The position numbers were made by a program, and so were the translations under genes. DNA of 64,000 bases from Chloroflexota bacterium (lineage in GTDB: Bacteria > Chloroflexota > Anaerolineae > Aggregatilineales > Phototrophicaceae). The notes under the pieces were generated by a model that was not told the DNA's origin, did not search any database, and was given only the letters and a program-made list of their open reading frames with translations. Shown here piece after piece: positions 24,251 through 33,445 of the stretch (positions within the stretch are counted from its first letter, which is position 1; each line of letters opens with the position of its first letter). The stretch lies in the NCBI GenBank assembly GCA_016223085.1, contig JACRPS010000003.1, forward strand, positions 248,001 through 312,000, written 5' to 3'.

Positions 24251-24933
24251 GGCACACCGTTTGCCCGTAAAAATGGCACAATGGCATCCGCGACCGCCTG
24301 CGCGCCCTGCTCTGTCAGGTGAATGCCGTCGAAGCTGTACGTGAAGCCGTCCCGGTCGCGCAGTTCGTCGTAATGCCGCCGTCCCAGCAGCACGCGCAGA
24401 TTACGCAAATACACCCAGTGATTGATCGGCGGGCGCGGCGGCACAGTATCCGGTACAAGCAGCGCAAACAAATCCAGCACGGGAATCCGCAGTTCCTCGC
24501 AGACGTGCTGGGCATAGGCGTTCATCTTGCGCAGCATATTCACTTCTTCCGGGCGATATTCCAGTGGCGGTAGCGCCACCCATACCCGAAGCTGCGCCGC
24601 CGCCAGCTTGCCCAGCAGTGCCCGCATGTTTTCCCGGAAGGCAATCGGTGACACCATGCCCCCCGGCACACGCTTGACAAAGCGGTAGTACGACCGCGAG
24701 ACCGGTTCGCTGAACGACACGGCATCGTTGACGCCAACCATGACAAACACACCATCCGGCTGGTGCGCCAGCACGTCCTCATCCACGCGGCGGTACAGAT
24801 TCAGACTGGTATCGCCATTCATCCCTTCGTTGATGAAGTGATGACCGGGCATGGCAGCGGCCACCTTGTCCACGTAGCTCACGCCAAACGTGCCCTGCGT
24901 CAGGCTGTCGCCGAAAAAGACAATTTTCACCAT
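24247..24933 (-). CDS. SGNH/GDSL-type hydrolase, tandem paralogue
   Basis: 228 residues. Block I is GDSLTQGTFGVSY, the Gly block NEGMNGDTSLNLYRR, block III VGVNDAVSF, and block V DGIHLTEQ with the catalytic Asp-His. It is upstream of and translationally coupled to the paralogue. Sequence identity with that gene is spread along the length, which indicates an old duplication rather than a recent copy. Confidence 0.88.
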   Translation of the reverse strand: MVKIVFFGDSLTQGTFGVSYVDKVAAAMPGHHFINEGMNGDTSLNLYRRVDEDVLAHQPDGVFVMVGVNDAVSFSEPVSRSYYRFVKRVPGGMVSPIAFRENMRALLGKLAAAQLRVWVALPPLEYRPEEVNMLRKMNAYAQHVCEELRIPVLDLFALLVPDTVPPRPPINHWVYLRNLRVLLGRRHYDELRDRDGFTYSFDGIHLTEQGAQAVADAIVPFLRANGVP

Positions 24934-24951
24934 CCACCCTTTGATAGAAAC

Positions 24952-24979
24952 GTAGGAGCGGGTTTCTAAACCCGCCCCT
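24952..24979. repeat. Family A intergenic palindrome, GC-variant
   Basis: GTAGGAGCGGGTTT...AAACCCGCCCCT element between the SGNH gene and the dehydrogenase gene. Confidence 0.75.
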
Positions 24980-24999
24980 GCCAGATTGTCTATTGCTGA

Positions 25000-26217
25000 T
25001 TACGCCATCTCCGGCTCGGCCTGCCAGTATTCCGGGTCATACGCCGGCAGTTCGCAGCGCAGCGGCTTATCCTCGCGGAAGCCAAATTCATAGTCGGCCT
25101 GCATGAGCTGGTGAATTTCGCTCGTGCCTTCGTAAATGACCGCGCCCTTGCTGTTGCGCAGGTAACGTTCCACCGGGTATTCGTCGCTGAAGCCGTATGC
25201 CCCGTGAATCTGCACCGCTTCCAGCGCCGCCTGCACGCTCATGTCGGTGGCGTACCACTTGGCAAGGCTGGTTTCCCGCGTGTTGCGAATGCCCTGATTT
25301 TTCATCCAGCCGGCGCGCAGGCACAGCAGCCGCGCCGAGTCATACCATTGACGCATGTAGGCGATTTTCTGCTTGATGAGCTGGTGTTCGGCAATTGGCT
25401 TGCCGAAGGTCTGGCGCTGCTGGGCGTACTTCACGCTGTCTTCCAGGCAGGCGCGAATCAGGCCGACCGCGCCGCTGCCGACGGTGTAGCGCCCGTTGTC
25501 CAGGCACGACATGGCGATCTTAAACCCTTCGCCCTCCTCGCCCAAGCGGTTTTCAACCGGCACTTCTACGTCCTGCATCGCCACCCAGCCGGTTGAACCG
25601 GCGCGCACGCCCAGCTTGCCGTGAATGTCGCCGGTGGTGACGCCCGGCATGTCGCGCGTGACGATAAACGCCGTGATGCCGCGCGCACCGGCGGCGGGGT
25701 CCGTCTTGGCAAATACGAGGAAGTTATGCGCCTTCGTCGCCAGGCTGATCCACATCTTCTCGCCGTTGAGGATGTATTTATCGCCGGCCTTACGCGCGGT
25801 GGCGGCCATGTTCGCCACGTCGCTGCCCACACCGGGTTCGGTCAACCCGAAGGCGGCGTACTGTTCGCCCTTTGCCTGCGGCACGAGGAAACGCTGCTTC
25901 TGCTCCTCCGTGCCCCACTGCAAAATCGCCAGGCTGTTCAGCCCCATGTGAACCGACATCACTACCCGCAGCGTGGTGTCGGCGCGCTCCAGTTCCTCGC
26001 ACACCAGGCCGAGCGTGATGTAGTCGAAACCCTGCCCGCCATAGCGCACCGGAATGCAGATGCCGAGGATACCCAGTTCGGCCATGCGCGGCAGGGTTGC
26101 CGGGTTCATCTCCTGCCTCCGGTCCCACTCGCCGATGGTCGGAATCACCTCCCTGTGGGTAAAATCGCGCACCATCTTCTGGGCCTGAATGTGTTCTTCC
26201 GTCAGTGAGAAATCCAT
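25000..26217 (-). CDS. Acyl-CoA dehydrogenase
   Basis: 405 residues, the normal length. The enzyme oxidises an acyl-CoA to the enoyl-CoA and passes electrons to ETF. Seen: the N-terminal helical domain ([20 protein letters not shown]), the FAD-binding strand block [14 protein letters not shown] and [10 protein letters not shown], a third domain with [14 protein letters not shown], and the catalytic Glu in [11 protein letters not shown]. The sequence resembles glutaryl-CoA or short-chain dehydrogenase relatives, but the decarboxylating residue set was not verified. The ETF genes at 19297-21107 are its plausible partners. Confidence 0.94.
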   Translation of the reverse strand: MDFSLTEEHIQAQKMVRDFTHREVIPTIGEWDRRQEMNPATLPRMAELGILGICIPVRYGGQGFDYITLGLVCEELERADTTLRVVMSVHMGLNSLAILQWGTEEQKQRFLVPQAKGEQYAAFGLTEPGVGSDVANMAATARKAGDKYILNGEKMWISLATKAHNFLVFAKTDPAAGARGITAFIVTRDMPGVTTGDIHGKLGVRAGSTGWVAMQDVEVPVENRLGEEGEGFKIAMSCLDNGRYTVGSGAVGLIRACLEDSVKYAQQRQTFGKPIAEHQLIKQKIAYMRQWYDSARLLCLRAGWMKNQGIRNTRETSLAKWYATDMSVQAALEAVQIHGAYGFSDEYPVERYLRNSKGAVIYEGTSEIHQLMQADYEFGFREDKPLRCELPAYDPEYWQAEPEMA

Positions 26218-26383
26218 GTTAACCTCAGGTTTGGCACAAGTCGCCTGAAAACCAGGCGCATTTTTTGGCGGATTATACCATTCTGCCGGGACTCCATCTA
26301 TCAGACAATTTCATGAGGTAGGGGAGGGACTCAGACCCTTCCCTATGGAGACAGCGTTTACAACTGCCGGAGGTTTCCGCCCC

Positions 26384-26917
26384 ATGTCCGCTCTCGCTCA
26401 AGGCGCGCCCGATGTGCTGGTGACAACGTATCTCCACATGACCGACCCGGCGCAGTTTCACCCGGCGTTTGTGGACGATCACCGCGCGGCAATTCGCCGG
26501 ATGGAGCGCCCGGACGTGGCGTTTTACCGCTTTTTGTACGGCGAAGTGGGACGCGAGTGGCGCTGGCGCGACCGGCTGCTGCTGTCCGACGACGAACTGT
26601 ACCGGGTGCTGTCGCAGCCGGCGGTAGCGGTATATGTGCTGTACGTGGACGGCGTTCCCGCCGGATATGTGGAACTGGACAAACAGGGCGAGGACACGGA
26701 AATCGCCTATTTTGGGCTGCGCAGTGCCTACATGGGCAGCGGCTACGGCAAGCACCTCTTAAGTTACGGCATCGCGCAGGCGTGGGCCACCGGCGCGCGC
26801 CGCGTATGGGTGCATACCTGCAACCTCGACAGCCCCCACGCCCTCGGCAACTATCTCAAACGCGGCTTCAGCATCGAGCGCGTGGACGAAAAGCCGATGC
26901 CATCACGGTATATTTGA
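26384..26917 (+). CDS. GNAT-family N-acetyltransferase
   Basis: 177 residues from the ATG at 26384, preceded by GGAGG; an upstream ATG at 26345 lacks such a site. The GNAT fold is seen in VYVLYVDGVPAGYVELDKQG, IAYFGLRSAYMGSGYGKHLL (acetyl-CoA pyrophosphate loop) and WVHTCNLDSPHALGNYLKRGF. The N-terminal ~60 residues are helix-rich, with YRFLYGEVGREWRWRDR. It transfers an acetyl group from acetyl-CoA to an unknown amine. It is divergent from the acyl-CoA dehydrogenase gene. Confidence 0.9.
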   Translation: MSALAQGAPDVLVTTYLHMTDPAQFHPAFVDDHRAAIRRMERPDVAFYRFLYGEVGREWRWRDRLLLSDDELYRVLSQPAVAVYVLYVDGVPAGYVELDKQGEDTEIAYFGLRSAYMGSGYGKHLLSYGIAQAWATGARRVWVHTCNLDSPHALGNYLKRGFSIERVDEKPMPSRYI

Positions 26918-26931
26918 ACCCGTAGGGCGGA

Positions 26932-26946
26932 CCCGCGGTCGCCCCC
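26932..26946. repeat. Family A element, shortened
   Basis: GTAGGGCGGAC...GTCGCCCC half-preserved copy just after the GNAT gene. Confidence 0.5.
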
Positions 26947-26977
26947 GCATAAATCGCTAAGAGGTGCTTTTTGCCCA

Positions 26978-27682
26978 CTAGCTCAGGTTAAACACCGCTT
27001 CTTCCAGCGTCAGATCGCTCTCCACGTGTACCGGCTCGATCTCAAAATACGGCTCGTCATCCCAGAAGGCGCTGATTTTGCGCGGCAGCATAAACTCGTT
27101 GACCGGCGCCTGCTCTTCCGACAGGCGCAGGCTGAACTGCTGCTGTTTCTGGCTGTCCGGGTTGAGGCAGGTCACGCTGGCGCTGTCAACGGTCCGGTTG
27201 TTCCGCAGGCACAGTTCAACCGCGTTGTTGATCTGCGTATTGGTGGCGCTAAAGCTGCTGTCGCCGGTCACGGCCAGTTTAACAAAGTGTTCGCCTAATG
27301 GCGTCAGTAGCACCGCCGCCATCGCCCACAACCGGCTTTGCATCGAAGCCACCTGCGCCACGTCGTCAATCACCATCGGCGTCTGGTTGCCGCGCGCGCG
27401 CCGGTACACCGCACCATCAAACGCTTCGCTGCCGCGCTGCACCCCCACTCCCGCCGGCTTCACCGTAAAATCCCAGCGCATCGCGGACGGAAACAGGAAG
27501 CGCGCCATCGCTTCGACCGGAACCCAGGCGGCCAGCGGCCCAATCCGGGCGCGGGCGCGCCCCTTAAAATCAATCGAAAGGCTTTCAATTGCCGGCGGGC
27601 GCAGGCCATAACGCGCCTCAATCGCCCGGCGGAGCATATCCTTGGCCGCGACATCGCCCTGGGCTAACAGGAGTACGGGCAC
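26978..27682 (-). CDS. Protein of unknown function
   Basis: 234 residues, soluble, no signal peptide or transmembrane segment. It begins with a short alpha/beta stretch (VLLLAQGDVAAKDMLRRAIE). The middle part carries a mixed pattern (LAAWVPVEAMARFLFPSAMR, VAQVASMQSRLWAMAAVLLT). The C-terminal half reads like a beta domain (NNAVELCLRNNRTVDSASVT, PYFEIEPVHVESDLTLEEA). No catalytic motif or known fold is recognised. It is upstream of the secreted esterase-like gene (27883-29538) in the opposite order on the same strand, with 200 bases between them. Confidence 0.6.
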   Translation of the reverse strand: MPVLLLAQGDVAAKDMLRRAIEARYGLRPPAIESLSIDFKGRARARIGPLAAWVPVEAMARFLFPSAMRWDFTVKPAGVGVQRGSEAFDGAVYRRARGNQTPMVIDDVAQVASMQSRLWAMAAVLLTPLGEHFVKLAVTGDSSFSATNTQINNAVELCLRNNRTVDSASVTCLNPDSQKQQQFSLRLSEEQAPVNEFMLPRKISAFWDDEPYFEIEPVHVESDLTLEEAVFNLS

Positions 27683-27882
27683 TGCTGCCTCCTTGCACGC
27701 AACGAAACAGTACGACCTTCAGGCACACCCTCACGCGGAGGTATCGCCTCTCCAAATCATAATGCTGATTGGGCGATTTAGTGTATAAGAAGGTTTCGCA
27801 TTACAAACTTTTAACAATTCACGGGATACGAATCATACGCCGCGCCCCGGTTTTATGCAACAGTTCGGTTTGCCCGCCAAAC

Positions 27883-29538
27883 TTAACGGCACCAATCCGG
27901 CTGGCCGCTGTACTCGTCCAGCCCAAACGCCATGTCATGGTTAAAAGCGTACAGGCTGAACGGGTCCGGCTGGTCCGGCTCAACCGTCGTGATGGCGCGC
28001 GCGCCGCAGCCGTCCGCGCCGCGTGTCGGCGTGTTGCGCGGGTTCACTGCCGCGCCGTTGACCGTCAGGGACCACAGATAAACGTCGGGCGGCGCATCCA
28101 CCGTCAACGCCTCGAAATGGCACTCGGTTTCATCCAGCGTCCCGCTGAAGCTATACAGCACGTCGCCGGAGTCGCTGGCTGCCGTCAGTTCCACGTCGTC
28201 GCCGGGCGTGCCGCAGATTTCGACGTTAAATGGGTTGCCCACACCGGCGCGGTATGGGAAGCGGGCGATCACCGGCAGTTCACCCGCATCATCATCAATG
28301 CTGCGCGACCGGAAAAAGTCCGCCAGCGACACCTGTTCGTCCTGCTGCGGGTTCACGTCAATGAAATAATACCGCCCGTTCAGCATCGGTACGTCCAGCC
28401 CGCGCGCCAGCCCCAACAGATACAGCGTTGTCTGTTCCATCCAGAAATCATGCATTTCGTGGCCGGAAGCCAGCGTGACAAAGGTGGCGTGCGGGATGTC
28501 CAGTTCGGTCAGGCGGCGGTCAAATTCCAGGAACGGCGACAGCGGGAAAAAGGCATCGTGCGCGCCTTCGGAGATGACAATCTTCTTGCCGCGCAGTCGT
28601 TCCGCCATGCCAATCGGGCTGCGCGCGTCGGCTTCTTCCGGCACGCCGCTGCCGATCAGCACCTCCATAAACGGCGACGGGTTCAGGCCGGGGTGCAGGC
28701 CGTCGTTATCGAAACGCCAGGCGTTGCTGTCGCCGCTGACCAGCACGCCGATGCTGTTCATCGAGGGGAAGGTAATCGGGCTAACCTGGCTTAGCGTGCC
28801 GTAATGCGTCGGCGGAACTTCCGCAAACACGGCTTTAACGGTGTAATCGAGGCCCAGCGGGTTGATCGCCCACATCAGTGCTGTTCCACCGCCCCGGCTG
28901 CCGCCTGCCGTCACGACGTTGTGTTTATCGCCGCCGTTCTTGTCCATAAAATCCAGAAACGCGCCGACCGAACGGTACGTTTTTTCGTCAATGCCCTGGC
29001 TTTCCGTACCGCCGGCGTTGCTCACCGCGCCGATGATTCCCCGGCCCCCCGCGTTCACGCTGGACGCGATCAAACGCGGCATAATCGTTTCCGGGTCGCC
29101 GTACAGGCGGCTGTTGTTGCTCGTGCCGGCGCCGTTGCCGCTGAGCAGCACCGGCATCTTCGCGGTGCGCGTCCAGCCCGGCGGCAGGATGAGGGTATAC
29201 AGCGCCCCCTGCACCGGCACGTTGTTGACGATTTGCAGTGTATCCGTCCCTTCCTGCACGTCCGACCAGTGGTTGAGGAGGCGCGGCGTCAGGCCGGTTT
29301 CCTGCTCGACCTGCGCGATAAACTGCTTGGCCTCCTCCTCGGTCACGGCGCGGTAATCGTTCTCGCGGTTGTTGTAAACGGTGTACGAGGCCGTGACGGC
29401 ATCGCGCGGCGCGGGGTCCACCCCGCCGAACACCGGGTAATGCGTGGCGATGACATCTTTCGACGGGTCCTGCGCGGCAGCCGGCGCAGCCAGTACGAGA
29501 CATAACAAAAACAAAAAGAACAGGTTGCTTTTGGGCAT
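27883..29538 (-). CDS. Secreted alpha/beta-hydrolase-like protein
   Basis: 551 residues from the ATG at 29538, preceded by GGAGAACG. A signal peptide ends near residue 23 (FLLCLVLAAPAAAQ). The hydrolase core has the nucleophile elbow GGSRGGGT (around residue 200), a likely catalytic His in ASGHEMHDFWM (about 365) and an Asp before it (EGAHDAFFPLSPF). An N-terminal part (about 25-130) precedes the core. The C-terminal ~130 residues are a separate beta domain (ARFPYRAGVGNPFNVEICG, VYLWSLTVNGAAVNPRNTP). It is likely an exported esterase or peptidase. No family name could be assigned. Confidence 0.75.
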   Translation of the reverse strand: MPKSNLFFLFLLCLVLAAPAAAQDPSKDVIATHYPVFGGVDPAPRDAVTASYTVYNNRENDYRAVTEEEAKQFIAQVEQETGLTPRLLNHWSDVQEGTDTLQIVNNVPVQGALYTLILPPGWTRTAKMPVLLSGNGAGTSNNSRLYGDPETIMPRLIASSVNAGGRGIIGAVSNAGGTESQGIDEKTYRSVGAFLDFMDKNGGDKHNVVTAGGSRGGGTALMWAINPLGLDYTVKAVFAEVPPTHYGTLSQVSPITFPSMNSIGVLVSGDSNAWRFDNDGLHPGLNPSPFMEVLIGSGVPEEADARSPIGMAERLRGKKIVISEGAHDAFFPLSPFLEFDRRLTELDIPHATFVTLASGHEMHDFWMEQTTLYLLGLARGLDVPMLNGRYYFIDVNPQQDEQVSLADFFRSRSIDDDAGELPVIARFPYRAGVGNPFNVEICGTPGDDVELTAASDSGDVLYSFSGTLDETECHFEALTVDAPPDVYLWSLTVNGAAVNPRNTPTRGADGCGARAITTVEPDQPDPFSLYAFNHDMAFGLDEYSGQPDWCR

Positions 29539-29686
29539 CGTCGTTCTCCAGGCAAACAGGGACCACCGCTTAATTATGCCGCGATCTACCCGCCGCGCCA
29601 CAACCAACCGGACTCAAGTGTCCTGCTTATACGAATCTACCGGAAGGGGTCTAAACTCGATACGGTTTGCAGTAAGGAGGCCAACG

Positions 29687-31129
29687 ATGGCTGAATCCCT
29701 GACCATCTTCCAATTAAACGATACCCACGCCTATCTTGAACCCCACCCGGAACTGTTCTGGAACGGGCGCGGCGCGGATTATCGGACTGCCGGCGGGTTT
29801 GCCCGCATCGCCACGCTGCTTCAGGAAGCGCGGCGCGACCAGCCGGGTCGCGTGCTGGCGCTCGATGGCGGTGATACGCTGCACGGCACCTATCCCGCCG
29901 TGCAAACGAAAGGCCATGCGCTCATCCCGATTTTGAACGCGCTGGGGTTGGATGCCATGAGCGCCCATTGGGAATTTGCCTACGGCCCGGACGGCTTCCG
30001 GCAGGTGGCCGCGCAGTTGAATTATCCGCCGCTGGCGATCAACTGTTACGACAGCCAGACGGGCAGGCTGGTGTTCCAGCCGTACCTTGTGCGGGAACTG
30101 GGGCGGCTGCGTGTGGGCATCATTGGCATTATGGCAACGATTGTGGACAAAACCATGCCGGCGCACTTCAGCCAGGGCATCCGGTTTACGCTGGGGAACG
30201 AAGAACTGCCCGGCGTCATCAACCGGCTGCGGCAGGACGAAAAGGTGGACGTGGTCATCGTGCTGTCACACCTGGGCTTCCCGCAGGACATGAAGCTGGC
30301 GCAGGAAGTCAGCGGGATGGATGTCCTCTTAAGCGCCCACACCCATAACCGGCTGTATCAGCCCGCTGTCGTTAACAGCACCATCATCATTCAGTCCGGC
30401 TGTCACGGCTCGTTTGTCGGGCGGCTGGACGTAGAGGTGGAAAACCGCCGTGTCACCGGTTTCCGCCACCAGCTTATCACCGTGAGCGAAAGCCTCCCGC
30501 CGGACCCGACGGTGCAGGGACTGGTGTACCAGGCGCTGGCCCCGTACCGCGAGGAACTGGGCCGGGTGGTTGGGCGCACGGCCACCGGCCTCAACCGGAA
30601 CACGGTGCTGGAAGCGACGATGGATAACCTGCTGCTGCACAGCCTGCTGGACATCACCGGCTGTCCGGTCGCGTTCTCGAACGGCTGGCGTTACGGCGCG
30701 CCCATCCCGCCCGGACTCATCACCATGAATGACCTGTACAACATCATTCCGGTGAACCCGCCCCTCTCGACCGTACAGATGACCGGTGATGAAATCCGCG
30801 CCCTGCTGGAAGAAAATCTGGAACACACCTTCGCCCGTGACCCGTATCACCAGATGGGTGGCTATCTCAAACGGGCGCTCGGCCTCCGGCTGTATTTCAA
30901 ACTCGAAAATCCACACGGGCAGCGGGTGCAGGAATTGTTCATTCAGGACGAGCCGGTGCGCGGTGACAAACTGTACGACGTGGTGTTTGTCACCGAGCAG
31001 GGTGTACCCGCCCGCTACGGCACCAACCGCCAGCAGACCACCATCAAGGCGGTGCAGGCGCTGCGCCGCTATGTCCAGAAACACCGGACGGTAGAGGCGG
31101 AACTCCAGGGTACGATGGTTGCGGTCTAA
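29687..31129 (+). CDS. SoxB-like metallophosphoesterase / 5'-nucleotidase family protein
   Basis: 480 residues from the ATG at 29687, preceded by AAGGAGG. Metallophosphoesterase motifs are FQLNDTHAYLE, LDGGDTLHG and LSAHTHNRL. The usual GNHEFD motif is replaced by AHWEFAYG, close to the HWEF(T)xG form of SoxB thiosulfohydrolases. The C-terminal domain also resembles SoxB: WRYGAPIPPGLITMNDLY and DPYHQMGGYLKR. SoxB cleaves sulfate from a thiosulfate-loaded carrier in the periplasm. Here no signal peptide is visible, and no soxAXYZ genes are adjacent, so the substrate is uncertain; a cytoplasmic phosphoesterase is possible. Confidence 0.85.
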   Translation: MAESLTIFQLNDTHAYLEPHPELFWNGRGADYRTAGGFARIATLLQEARRDQPGRVLALDGGDTLHGTYPAVQTKGHALIPILNALGLDAMSAHWEFAYGPDGFRQVAAQLNYPPLAINCYDSQTGRLVFQPYLVRELGRLRVGIIGIMATIVDKTMPAHFSQGIRFTLGNEELPGVINRLRQDEKVDVVIVLSHLGFPQDMKLAQEVSGMDVLLSAHTHNRLYQPAVVNSTIIIQSGCHGSFVGRLDVEVENRRVTGFRHQLITVSESLPPDPTVQGLVYQALAPYREELGRVVGRTATGLNRNTVLEATMDNLLLHSLLDITGCPVAFSNGWRYGAPIPPGLITMNDLYNIIPVNPPLSTVQMTGDEIRALLEENLEHTFARDPYHQMGGYLKRALGLRLYFKLENPHGQRVQELFIQDEPVRGDKLYDVVFVTEQGVPARYGTNRQQTTIKAVQALRRYVQKHRTVEAELQGTMVAV

Positions 31130-31278
31130 ACCCTTCATCTGGCAGGTCTGTAAACTTCTGCCTCACCAGTCCCGTCTTTCTCCCCCTCCCCGCCCGTGCC
31201 AGCAGGGAGGGGTTTCTGATCGTAAAGGAATTTATTGGACGAAGCACGAATGGGTAAGTGTCTATCCATAAACCCTTC

Positions 31279-31301
31279 GTAGGGGCACGGCATGCCCCTA
31301 C
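31279..31301. repeat. Family A intergenic palindrome (cluster copy 1)
   Basis: GTAGGGGCACGG...ATGCCCCTAC; first of three copies in the 31130-31682 gap, which otherwise holds no gene. Confidence 0.85.
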
Positions 31302-31361
31302 TGGCAAATAAAAGAGGTTTACGGATAGGTTCTAGATGAAAACCGGTAGATAGGGTTATTC

Positions 31362-31390
31362 GTAGGGGCGAACCGGCGGTTCGCCCGTAC
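31362..31390. repeat. Family A intergenic palindrome (cluster copy 2)
   Basis: GTAGGGGCGAACCGG...TTCGCCCGTAC element. Confidence 0.85.
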
Positions 31391-31454
31391 ATTCTATGAA
31401 TCGGTTGTCGGTCATCCATAAGTGTATCGTCCGGTAGTTTCTGATTTGTTGTCC

Positions 31455-31481
31455 GTAGGGGCGCAGGCTGTGCGCCCCTAC
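31455..31481. repeat. Family A intergenic palindrome (cluster copy 3)
   Basis: GTAGGGGCGCA...TGCGCCCCTAC element. Confidence 0.85.
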
Positions 31482-31682
31482 AGATACCATTTCGTTACTT
31501 CAATCAATTGCAGGACAAAGCAATAAGTACAGGCGGAAAAGTCCTTTTGCATATTGGATTGAACCATCAGCTTCACTAACTCGGCACTCACCACTCGGAG
31601 CTTCTTTAACTGCACTTAAAGTAGAACTTTCGTTCGGTTTTGTGGTATGATAAGTCGAAATTGTGATCAACAGGCAGCGGCC

Positions 31683-32036
31683 ATGAAACGGTTTCGACGG
31701 AACAAATACCGGAACACCCGAGTAACACGCGGCGAACTCACCTTCGACAGCGAGGCCGAAGCCAAGCGGTACGTCCGGTTGAAGGCTTACGAGGAAGCCG
31801 GGCACATCAGCGATTTGCAGGTGCATCCCACCTACGAACTGCTGCCCGCCTTCACCGACCGTTACGGCAAGAAGCAGCGCGCCGTCATTTACGAAGGCGA
31901 TTTCGCCTACATCCAGGACGGCGTGCAGGTGGTTGAGGATGTGAAGGGCAAGGAGACGGAAGCGTTTAAGCTGAAGCGCAAGCTGTTCCTGGCGCGCTAC
32001 CCGGAGATTGATCTCCGGGTAATCGCGGCCAAATAG
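31683..32036 (+). CDS. DUF1064 family protein (phage-type PD-(D/E)XK nuclease-like)
   Basis: 117 residues from the ATG at 31683. The family signature is NKYRNTRV, FDSEAEAKRYVRLKAYEEAG, YEGDFAYIQDGVQVVEDVKG and FKLKRKLFLARYP. The E...D...(V)EDVKGK arrangement matches a PD-(D/E)XK-type nuclease core as in DUF1064, which is common in phages and mobile elements. It stands alone, with no phage structural genes around, so it is probably a remnant of a past insertion or a domesticated gene. Nuclease activity is inferred from fold only. Confidence 0.85.
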   Translation: MKRFRRNKYRNTRVTRGELTFDSEAEAKRYVRLKAYEEAGHISDLQVHPTYELLPAFTDRYGKKQRAVIYEGDFAYIQDGVQVVEDVKGKETEAFKLKRKLFLARYPEIDLRVIAAK

Positions 32037-32075
32037 GAATGAACCGTCAGGAACACCAGGATTTTATGCTTCATT

Positions 32076-32106
32076 TCTTGGCGCACTTGGCGTCTTGGCG
32101 GTTAAC
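32076..32106. repeat. Family B CTTGGCG-type repeat
   Basis: CTTGGCGCACTTGGCGTCTTGGCGGTT array; related copies at 33410 and 34443. Confidence 0.75.
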
Positions 32107-32108
32107 CA

Positions 32109-33347
32109 TCAGTATTTCGGCAGGCGACGGTCAATCTCGTCCGCCCACGCGAGGATGCCGCCCTTGAGGTTGAGCAGCCTGTTCTTATAACCGGCCTCGC
32201 GCAGAAAACGAATCACGTCGGCGCTGCGCACGCCGGAACGGCAGTGAACGATCACCTCCTGATCGTTAGGAATCTGCGCCAGCACGGTTTCCTCGCGCAG
32301 CTTGCGCCCGGCCAGCACCGCGTTTTTGGCAGTCTGGATGTCACCCTTTGGTATCCGCAGCGTGCCATCCAGCGCTACAATCCGCCACTCGTGCGGCTCA
32401 CGCACGTCCACGATCACCGGCTGTTCGCCCGCGTCCAGCCGCGCCTTGAGTTCGCCTACTGTGATTTCGTCTACCGGCTTATCCTTCGCGCCGTTCTCGC
32501 TCCGGTATTCGCTGCGGTCGTGCGCCGGCATCCCGCAGAACTGCTCGTAATCAATCAGCGCCACCTGCTCCGCCGGGATGCCGCACACCGGGCAGTTCGG
32601 ATTTTTGCGAATCTTCAGCGTCGTGAAGCTCATTTCCAGCGCGTCGTACAGCAGCATCCGGCCAATCATCGGCTCGCCAATACCCAGAATCAGCTTGATC
32701 GCCTCGGTCGCCTGCATCGTCCCAATCGTGCCCGGCAGAATACCGAGCACCCCGCCTTCGGCGCAGCTTGGCACCAGTCCCGGCGGCGGCGGTGTGGGGA
32801 ACATGCAGCGGTAGCACGGGCCTTCTTTGGCGTAGAACACACTCAACTGGCCTTCAAAGCGGAAGATGCTGCCGTACACGTTCGGCTTGCCCAGTTTGAC
32901 GCAGGCATCGTTGACGAGATAGCGCGTCGGGAAGTTGTCCGTGCCGTCAATAATCACATCGTAGGGCGCCAGCAGTTCCACCGCGTTGGCCGAGGTCAGC
33001 GGCACGTTGTATTTGTCAATCTGCAAAAATGGGTTGATGTCCCGCATCCGCTGTCCGGCGCTGTCCACCTTGAGCGCGCCGATGCTGGACTGCCCATGAA
33101 TCACCTGCCGTTGCAGGTTGGTTTCGTCCACCACGTCGTAATCCACCAGCCCGATACGGCCAATGCCGGCGGCAGCCAGATACAGCGCCAGCGGGCTGCC
33201 CAGCCCGCCCGTGCCGATCAGCAGGACGCTGGCGGCCTTCAGCCGGCGCTGCCCGTCAATGCCCACCTCCGGCATAATCAGGTGGCGGCTGTAGCGCCGG
33301 ATTTCCTCGTGTGTTAACTCCGATAACTGCTCGACAATCGGCAACAT
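32109..33347 (-). CDS. MoeZ-like E1-type adenylyltransferase/sulfurtransferase (ThiF-rhodanese fusion)
   Basis: 412 residues. The N-terminal ThiF/MoeB domain (1-270) has RYSRHLIMPEVGIDGQRRL, the ATP-binding GTGGLGSPLALYLAAAG, DGTDNFPTRYLVND, and zinc ligands CYRC and CPVC. The C-terminal rhodanese domain (about 295-412) has the active-site loop HCRSGVRSADV with catalytic Cys. It adenylates a sulfur carrier's C-terminal Gly and transfers sulfur to make a thiocarboxylate. It shares the strand and neighbourhood with a MoaD/ThiS-like carrier, MetX, MetY and a JAMM protease, which points to carrier-dependent homocysteine synthesis. A molybdopterin role is the alternative. Confidence 0.92.
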   Translation of the reverse strand: MLPIVEQLSELTHEEIRRYSRHLIMPEVGIDGQRRLKAASVLLIGTGGLGSPLALYLAAAGIGRIGLVDYDVVDETNLQRQVIHGQSSIGALKVDSAGQRMRDINPFLQIDKYNVPLTSANAVELLAPYDVIIDGTDNFPTRYLVNDACVKLGKPNVYGSIFRFEGQLSVFYAKEGPCYRCMFPTPPPPGLVPSCAEGGVLGILPGTIGTMQATEAIKLILGIGEPMIGRMLLYDALEMSFTTLKIRKNPNCPVCGIPAEQVALIDYEQFCGMPAHDRSEYRSENGAKDKPVDEITVGELKARLDAGEQPVIVDVREPHEWRIVALDGTLRIPKGDIQTAKNAVLAGRKLREETVLAQIPNDQEVIVHCRSGVRSADVIRFLREAGYKNRLLNLKGGILAWADEIDRRLPKY

Positions 33348-33372
33348 TACATCCCTTTCTCGTGATAGGCCG

Positions 33373-33398
33373 GTAGGGGCACGGCATGCCGTACCCCC
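33373..33398. repeat. Family A intergenic palindrome
   Basis: GTAGGGGCACGGC...GCCGTACCCCC just upstream of the MoeZ-like gene. Confidence 0.8.
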
Positions 33399-33409
33399 GC
33401 ATTTTATCT

Positions 33410-33438
33410 CTTGGCGTCCTCCGCGCCTTGGCGGTTCA
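33410..33438. repeat. Family B CTTGGCG-type repeat
   Basis: CTTGGCGTCCTCCGCGCCTTGGCGGTT copy, directly after the family A palindrome and before the thioredoxin-like gene end. Confidence 0.7.
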
Positions 33439-33445
33439 CTGTATT

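Noticed and set aside
31130-31682. Insertion sequence in the 550-base gap
   Set aside because: Only three family A palindromes were found; no transposase frame and no terminal inverted repeats with a target duplication.
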